From: Holosporales bacterium
Lineage (GTDB): Bacteria > Pseudomonadota > Alphaproteobacteria > RUG11792
Assembly: GCA_031257415.1 (NCBI GenBank)
Contig: JAIROR010000093.1
Coordinates: 1-10,284 of the forward strand
Reading direction: 5' to 3'
DNA: 10,284 nucleotides
In this document: piece after piece, positions 5,994 to 10,284 of the stretch
Numbering within the stretch: the first letter of the stretch is position 1
Layout of the letters: each line of letters opens with the position of its first letter
The notes under the pieces: model-generated
The model's database searches: none
What the model was told of the DNA's origin: nothing
The model's input: the letters and a program-made list of their open reading frames with translations, nothing else
Program-made: the position numbers and the translations under genes

Positions 5994-7052
5994 TTATGAG
6001 TGGTCCTTCTTCTGATCAATCTTGGATTTTTTAAATATCGCCATTATTGTTTTCTCAAAAGTAATTGATGTTGCGCACACCAATACTATACATATCCCTG
6101 TATAAAGCAGAGGGCGTTCGCTTGCGAAAGCAAAGATAGTTGACTTATTTGAGGCCGCTTCCGTCAATTGGCGCCCTGCTCCCGATACTATTTTACAGAC
6201 CATCCTGACGGCCATGAAGAACACGACGGCCGCAGATATAATGCTGACGTATATTCCCTTAACGTAATACGTGAGGTTAACACCGATCCAGGAGCCGATA
6301 GACGCTCCGGCCAAAAGCAGAATAACGAGCTGGAAATCGCATGTATACCCCCTTTCGGCATATACAAGAGAAACGATCATTGTTATCGCGAAACCGGCAA
6401 GAGAGCTTGTTCCCTGAACAACCGGGCTCATTCTTCCAATGAGGTATATGATAATTGGAGCCATGAATATGTTGTTCCCCCCCCCTATTGCGGAAACGAT
6501 CATTCCTGCAGTGAATCCCACAAAAATCGGCACAAAAATACTCATCTCTGTGCGAGACCTTCTGAATATTTTGTGGAGGGGCAAATACAACATCCACCTC
6601 TTCATTATCACAGAAGCCATTCCATATGTTACTTTTGCCTTGGTCTTTCTGGACTTGATTCCTTGCAAAACCATTGTAAAACTGAAGATCAACAGCGTCA
6701 CCACGTATACGTATGCGAACTTCTGAAAAGCCGTTTCGGAACTTGGACGGTGCATTAGGATAAGCCATTCGCAAAACGCTCCCAATCCTCCACCAAGAAG
6801 AATATATAAGGCTAGATGAAAATCTACATCCCTCTTCCTTTTATAGGCCAGAAAGTTCGAGAGGTTTGTACCAACAGCATGACACAATTGCGTTGAGACA
6901 GCGGTAAAGGGAGATAATCCAAACTCGAACAGAACAGGAGTTATAACAACTCCACACCCAGCTCCAAGAAAACCAGAAACAAATCCTCCGGCAATACCCG
7001 TCACCAGCACCAAAAACGGATTCAAAAACAACTCCGAAATGGCAAAAAACAC
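5994..7052 (-). CDS. TauE/SafE-family membrane permease
   Basis: This 352-residue polytopic membrane protein has the internal duplication typical of TauE/SafE (sulfite/organosulfonate exporter and related anion carriers). The first half contains GFVSGFLGAGCGVVITPVL (about 23-41) and the second GFTAGMIVSAIGGGNNIFM (about 179-197), each a Gly-rich re-entrant segment followed by a TP/AP motif. An RKR-D pair at 72-75 and a loop at about 131-170 separate the halves. It is longer than the usual 250-270 residues because of the central loop and a final helix (about 313-331) with a Lys-rich tail. The substrate cannot be read from the sequence. The start is GTG; an in-frame TGA sits two codons upstream, and no good Shine-Dalgarno is visible, so a start a few codons in is possible. 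It is convergent with pntB across the repeat spacer. Confidence 0.85.
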   Translation of the reverse strand: MFFAISELFLNPFLVLVTGIAGGFVSGFLGAGCGVVITPVLFEFGLSPFTAVSTQLCHAVGTNLSNFLAYKRKRDVDFHLALYILLGGGLGAFCEWLILMHRPSSETAFQKFAYVYVVTLLIFSFTMVLQGIKSRKTKAKVTYGMASVIMKRWMLYLPLHKIFRRSRTEMSIFVPIFVGFTAGMIVSAIGGGNNIFMAPIIIYLIGRMSPVVQGTSSLAGFAITMIVSLVYAERGYTCDFQLVILLLAGASIGSWIGVNLTYYVKGIYVSIISAAVVFFMAVRMVCKIVSGAGRQLTEAASNKSTIFAFASERPLLYTGICIVLVCATSITFEKTIMAIFKKSKIDQKKDHS

Positions 7053-7086
7053 GGCTCAAAAACGACATGTACTTCAAAACAATTAG

Positions 7087-7115
7087 ATTGTATATCCGAA
7101 AAGCCCGCAACACAA
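7087..7115 (-). promoter_or_regulatory. Promoter candidate for the permease gene
   Basis: On the minus strand: TTGTGT (7115-7110), a 17-bp spacer, then TACAAT (7092-7087). The implied start near 7080 leaves a leader of about 27 nt before the GTG at 7052. Confidence 0.45.
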
Positions 7116-7208
7116 TAGACCTCTCCCAAAATCCTTGAAAAGAAACCGATAAATAACGTTCTATAGCCCCCGCAAGAAAAATTCCGAAAACAGACATTCC
7201 TTAAGTTT

Positions 7209-7223
7209 TTAATAGATCGTTAA
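7209..7223. promoter_or_regulatory. TTAA-N7-TTAA motif 4 (CtrA-type site candidate)
   Basis: TTAA at 7209-7212 and 7220-7223 with 7 bp between, in the middle of the divergent spacer between the permease and the 269-aa protein gene. It is about 95 bp upstream of the -35 hexamer of either promoter candidate. Apart from this and the two promoters, nothing else is seen in 7053-7381. Confidence 0.35.
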
Positions 7224-7307
7224 CAAGTCGCCGCAGTCTTGAACCAATTCAATCGCCTTCATAAAGATGTAAAAATACAAAATTGCCATAATAGAGACAA
7301 AAAGAAG

Positions 7308-7336
7308 TTGAACTATCAGAATAAATGTGCTAGTAT
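7308..7336 (+). promoter_or_regulatory. Promoter of the 269-aa protein gene
   Basis: TTGAAC (7308-7313), a 17-bp spacer and TAGTAT (7331-7336). Transcription would start near 7343, about 39 nt before the ATG at 7382. Confidence 0.45.
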
Positions 7337-7381
7337 ATTTAATAGGGATTGATTATGAAAGGCTAGCTGGAGGTGGTCCCA

Positions 7382-8191
7382 ATGAAAAGGGTTGGTATTG
7401 GACGCGGAGATGTTCTGAGAGAGGAAGTCCTAATGGAGTGCCTGAGAGTTGTTCAGTTATTGTGGATCTGTCTATTTTGTTTAAACTCTGCCGGATATGC
7501 GAGCGCTTCTTGGCTTGGAGGAAACGAGCCTGAAGACAGACCTAATATAATTAGGCCGCTGGTTGGACGACTATTATTCATCGGTTATGAAGAAGACGGA
7601 GACAATGAAATAGTGAATTACGTTGATCCTGATTCTCCATCCCCGCCAATTTCTGGAAGGAAATCTCCTGATATTTTCGCTGCTCCCGAGCCTGTCTCCG
7701 TTGCTGATCTTGTAGTTGATCCCACCGTTGACTCTGCGGTTGCCACCATTGCTAATTCTATCGCTGCTCCCCCTTTCGATCTCGCAGTTGATCTTATTGT
7801 CGATTGGTGTGAATTATACAAACATGGCAGGAGTGCTTACTACGATACAAATGTTGCTCAAGATGAGTTGCCAGAACGTGATGCGGCTGCCGTGCCCAAC
7901 TTTGATATTCCAAGCAATCCTCAAACATTAACGAGCAATCAAACTCCAGTTTTCGAAGCTCTCTTGGATAGAGTCATTAATGAAAATGAAAAGATAGATG
8001 GCACGAACAAATATCGAACAGTTTTGCAATCGGATGCATTCGTAAATTGCCCTCCGCAGCAGTCGACAAGTGCTGCGGCGAGCCGTCCTCCAACACCTGT
8101 TTTCAGATCCGGTGTTTCTATGGATGCCTATGGAAATGAAACTGCCCCTTCTTCAAGTTTAGACGAAGAAACAAACACTCCGAACAAGTAG
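7382..8191 (+). CDS. Unrecognised exported protein, 269 aa
   Basis: I do not recognise this family. The chosen ATG at 7382 has a strong GGAGGT at 7369-7374 (7-nt spacing). A second in-frame ATG at 7433 (residue 18) has GAGG at 7421-7424 (8-nt spacing) and would give a more canonical signal peptide; either start leads to the hydrophobic core VVQLLWICLFCLNSAG and an ASA cleavage site (residues 40-42) before SWLGG. The mature protein is acidic and rich in Pro, Ser, Thr, Ala and Asp, with an imperfect internal pattern (VADLVVDPTVD, FDLAVDLIVDW) near 95-135. The last 60 residues are low-complexity and polar. No membrane segment follows the leader. It is convergent with the 646-aa gene, 68 bp apart, and no clear terminator is seen between them. 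A surface or secreted role is inferred from the leader only. Confidence 0.7.
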   Translation: MKRVGIGRGDVLREEVLMECLRVVQLLWICLFCLNSAGYASASWLGGNEPEDRPNIIRPLVGRLLFIGYEEDGDNEIVNYVDPDSPSPPISGRKSPDIFAAPEPVSVADLVVDPTVDSAVATIANSIAAPPFDLAVDLIVDWCELYKHGRSAYYDTNVAQDELPERDAAAVPNFDIPSNPQTLTSNQTPVFEALLDRVINENEKIDGTNKYRTVLQSDAFVNCPPQQSTSAAASRPPTPVFRSGVSMDAYGNETAPSSSLDEETNTPNK

Positions 8192-8259
8192 GTGGGTATT
8201 CTGAACACGGACATGTATTAAACATCAGGAGATTATCGGAGGTAAAATTGCTATTCGAA

Positions 8260-10200
8260 TTACGAGGAAGGAAACATCCATAGCCTGTGCCAAGGGAGCC
8301 GATACACAAGCGTCGGTAATGGGCCCTTATTTTCGTTGAAAAAATTGAGTGAACCACTAATTGTCGTTCCCTTATACAACGCATTGGTACGGCGAGGTAC
8401 GAACTGCCCGCACGCTGCAATCATCTCAAATATATACCTTTTAATAGCATGTATGAATTCTTCATGGTCATAACTCCCATTTCCCATAATTTTAACACCG
8501 AGCATTTTTGCAATGATGGCGCAAATCTCATCGTCCTTTTCTTGTAAAATTAGACGATCACTTCCCAAAGGCAAATCGAGCACTTCCCTCATCAGAGCGA
8601 GTAGACCACTCTGTTCAGCTGTGTGCTCAGGTTCGGGCTCAGGTCCAGAAGCGGATCCCGGTTTAGGCGCTAGTCCAGATATAAGTCCTGGTTTAGGAGC
8701 GAGTTTAGGATTAGGGTCAGAGTTATAATTCAACAAACACTTGTAAATCAGAGCGAATAGACTACTTTGTTCAGCTGTGTGCTCAGATCCAGAAGCAGAT
8801 GTAGATCCAGGATTAGGCACTAGTCCAGATGTAAATTCTGGTTTGGGAGCGGGTTTAGGATTAGGGCCAGAATTATAATCCAACAAACACTTGTAAAGAA
8901 GTCCTCTAATGCAACGAACATCACAAAGATTAATATCATTAGGAAAAATAAAATGCTTACTTAGGAACTTAATAGGAGCACCTACCATGCAACTGATAGC
9001 ATATTTATTGGTTGACACACTCTCATTCAAAGCGAAATTGTCACACACTTCTCTACCTTTCATACCAGTCCACAAATCCGAAACAGGAATATCCTCATAA
9101 AACCTATCCCACTCTCTCAGTTCATCCGGTTCTTCATCCGGCACTAGAAATTCTTTCTTTGTTTCTTTGACCTGATGTTTCTCTTCGGCCACCTTTTTTG
9201 CCATCTCTTCCACTTTGCAATAAGTGCTATACGCATACACTTCGTCTACTAGTATATTCGCCGGAGCTGCGCACTCTGAGTTTTGAAAAAAAGTAGGAAA
9301 TACTTTTGTATCCTGAGAAAAAGTGGACGATACTTCTGAACAACTACACCCAGAACAGAATGAAAGCACCACACTGCCCCCCTCACAATCACCATCATAA
9401 ATTATCTCTTCCTGTTCCTTCTCGGCTTCAGTATAAGTTTGAATTTCACTTGTCCTATTAGTAATGGAGCTGTTAGGTTTTGAAGGTGGCAAATGATGCT
9501 TCCTTCCGGTCTTTGGGTTGAACAATGATTTGCACGAAGAACCAGACCTTATCCCTCCAGCTTGATAAATTGGGCTCAGCGAAGAATAGGAGCTTGTCTC
9601 TCCAGCTTGACGAACTGATTTCTGCGAAGAACCAGACCTTATCCCTCCAGCTTGATAGATTGGGCTCAGCGAAGAATAGGAGTTTTTCTCTTCAGATTGA
9701 TGAACTGATTTCTGCGAAGAATAGGAGCTTGTCTCTCCAGCTTGACGAACTAATCTCAGCGAAGAATAGGAGTTTTTCTCTCCAGCTTGATAAATTGGGC
9801 TCAGCGAAGAATAGGAGCTTGTCTCTTCAATCTGAACTGTAGACACCATGCTCCGGCGGTGCACCACATCACCGGCTTTATTTGCATCATTAATGGTAGA
9901 GATTACGGGCGGCAAAGGCGTGGGAAAACTGCCACTAACGGAAAAACAGCCATTAATCATCATCAGGCACCGTGTAATGGGATTTTCGATTTGCCTTCTA
10001 TAAAGGTTACCCACATACGTTCCTTCATGGTAAGTATCTCTTCTAGTTGCTTCCTTAGTGTGGCAAGTGTCTTTTCTGGAGGATACTTCATTTTCAACAC
10101 AAAGGATTTCTTCGCTGCACTTCCCAGGGGATAAGCTAGAAAACACACAGCCAATGCAGAAAAAACCATACGTAAATGAACAAAACATTCTAACATACAT
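8260..10200 (-). CDS. Unrecognised exported tandem-repeat protein, 646 aa
   Basis: No family is recognised. The N-terminus (MYVRMFCSFTYGFFCIGCVF) looks like a signal peptide; C18 sits in a poor lipobox (CIGC), so a lipoprotein is possible but unconvincing. Residues 126-230 are seven 15-residue repeats (ETSSYSSLSPIYQAG type). Residues 255-310 are acidic and then Cys-rich (DCEGG, FCSGCSCSE). Residues 328-352 are a charged, possibly helical stretch. Residues 436-532 hold a duplicated Pro-rich segment, each copy beginning YKCLL and ending HTAEQS. The C-terminal 115 residues (from about 532) look globular: LPLGSDRLILQEKDDEIC and a helical HEEFIHAIKRYIFEMIAAC. The start fits the promoter at 10237-10265; an alternative ATG is at residue 5, and no strong Shine-Dalgarno is seen. 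The build (leader, Ser/Tyr repeats, Pro-rich repeats, no enzyme motif) resembles rickettsial tandem-repeat surface or effector proteins, by analogy only. Confidence 0.75.
   Translation of the reverse strand: MYVRMFCSFTYGFFCIGCVFSSLSPGKCSEEILCVENEVSSRKDTCHTKEATRRDTYHEGTYVGNLYRRQIENPITRCLMMINGCFSVSGSFPTPLPPVISTINDANKAGDVVHRRSMVSTVQIEETSSYSSLSPIYQAGEKNSYSSLRLVRQAGETSSYSSQKSVHQSEEKNSYSSLSPIYQAGGIRSGSSQKSVRQAGETSSYSSLSPIYQAGGIRSGSSCKSLFNPKTGRKHHLPPSKPNSSITNRTSEIQTYTEAEKEQEEIIYDGDCEGGSVVLSFCSGCSCSEVSSTFSQDTKVFPTFFQNSECAAPANILVDEVYAYSTYCKVEEMAKKVAEEKHQVKETKKEFLVPDEEPDELREWDRFYEDIPVSDLWTGMKGREVCDNFALNESVSTNKYAISCMVGAPIKFLSKHFIFPNDINLCDVRCIRGLLYKCLLDYNSGPNPKPAPKPEFTSGLVPNPGSTSASGSEHTAEQSSLFALIYKCLLNYNSDPNPKLAPKPGLISGLAPKPGSASGPEPEPEHTAEQSGLLALMREVLDLPLGSDRLILQEKDDEICAIIAKMLGVKIMGNGSYDHEEFIHAIKRYIFEMIAACGQFVPRRTNALYKGTTISGSLNFFNENKGPLPTLVYRLPWHRLWMFPSS
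8605..8895 (-). repeat. Two-copy, roughly 150-bp in-frame duplication
   Basis: Residues 436-480 and 486-532 of the 646-aa protein are copies: YKCLL(D/N)YNS(G/D)PNPK, a Pro/Lys-rich middle, then HTAEQS(S/G). The second copy has two extra residues (EPEPE). On the plus strand both copies carry gttcagctgtgtgctcag. Confidence 0.85.
9511..9825 (-). repeat. Seven-unit 45-bp in-frame tandem repeat
   Basis: Seven 15-residue units with heads ETSSYSS, EKNSYSS or GIRSGSS and tails LSPIYQAG, LRLVRQAG, QKSVHQSE or QKSVRQAG. Units 4-5 and 6-7 repeat as a 90-bp pair (SLSPIYQAGGIRSGSS-(Q/C)KS), showing higher-order duplication. Confidence 0.9.
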
Positions 10201-10213
10201 CTTTATCTTATGT

Positions 10214-10240
10214 TAATCTAATCAAATAACACTTAGATTA
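10214..10240. promoter_or_regulatory. Inverted repeat overlapping the -10 and start site (possible operator)
   Basis: TAATCTAA (10214-10221) and TTAGATTA (10233-10240) form a perfect 8-bp inverted repeat with an 11-bp spacer. The outer arm overlaps the TATAAT box and the spacer covers the expected start, a position suited to repressor binding or a short 5' hairpin. Confidence 0.35.
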
Positions 10241-10265
10241 TAACATGAAGTTTTGTTATTGGCAA
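10237..10265 (-). promoter_or_regulatory. Promoter of the 646-aa protein gene
   Basis: On the minus strand: TTGCCA (10265-10260), a 17-bp spacer, then a perfect TATAAT (10242-10237). The expected start is near 10229, giving a leader of about 28 nt. This is one of the two strongest promoters in the window. Confidence 0.65.
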
Positions 10266-10284
10266 TAAAACAAAACTCTTGGAA

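Noticed and set aside
6841..7197. Minus-strand open frame starting at 7197 and overlapping the permease start in another frame
   Set aside because: After about 50 residues it reads as an out-of-frame shadow of the permease (Cys/Trp-rich). The AAGG before its ATG is too close, and the permease promoter lies inside it.
9525..9842. Plus-strand open frame with Ser/Leu-rich repeats opposite the 45-bp array
   Set aside because: It is the antisense shadow of the seven-unit repeat of the 646-aa gene, kept open by the 45-bp period.

Overview
The window most likely comes from an alphaproteobacterium, and an obligate intracellular member of the Rickettsiales fits best. The grounds are a three-gene (split alpha) proton-translocating transhydrogenase operon, moderately AT-rich DNA, TTAA-N7-TTAA motifs that match the alphaproteobacterial CtrA consensus, large tandem-repeat proteins with N-terminal export signals, and long repeat-filled non-coding spacers. 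The assignment is an inference from gene content; no rRNA or tRNA marker is present.

Layout. (1) 1-96 is the last 31 codons of an IS5-type transposase running in from the left. (2) 148-1872 (-) encodes an exported protein with twelve MORN repeats; a good promoter lies at 1912-1940. (3) 1873-2222 is a divergent spacer holding that promoter and a second one for pnt. (4) 2223-4950 (+) is a compact operon, pntAA-pntAB-pntB, for the membrane NAD(P) transhydrogenase, with the domain I subunit shorter than usual. (5) 4951-5993 is a 1-kb gene-free spacer between convergent genes. It contains a five-copy minisatellite (5131-5406) that is open in all six frames, then a roughly 543-bp block bounded by inverted repeats (5433-5975). 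Inside the block are three perfect TTAA-N7-TTAA sites and a GC-rich hairpin. (6) 5994-7052 (-) is a TauE/SafE-family permease. (7) 7053-7381 is a divergent spacer with promoters in both directions and a fourth TTAA-N7-TTAA site. (8) 7382-8191 (+) and 8260-10200 (-) are convergent genes for two unrecognised, probably exported proteins; the second carries a seven-copy 15-residue repeat and a separate duplicated Pro-rich segment, and has a near-consensus promoter with an overlapping inverted repeat at 10214-10265.

How the parts relate. The pnt genes are housekeeping: they use the proton gradient to make NADPH from NADH. The permease is a generic anion or sulfur-compound transporter. The three repeat-rich exported proteins (MORN, 269 aa, 646 aa) look like accessory, fast-evolving surface or host-interaction proteins; this is inferred from architecture only. 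The most unusual part is the non-coding 5.0-6.0 kb spacer.
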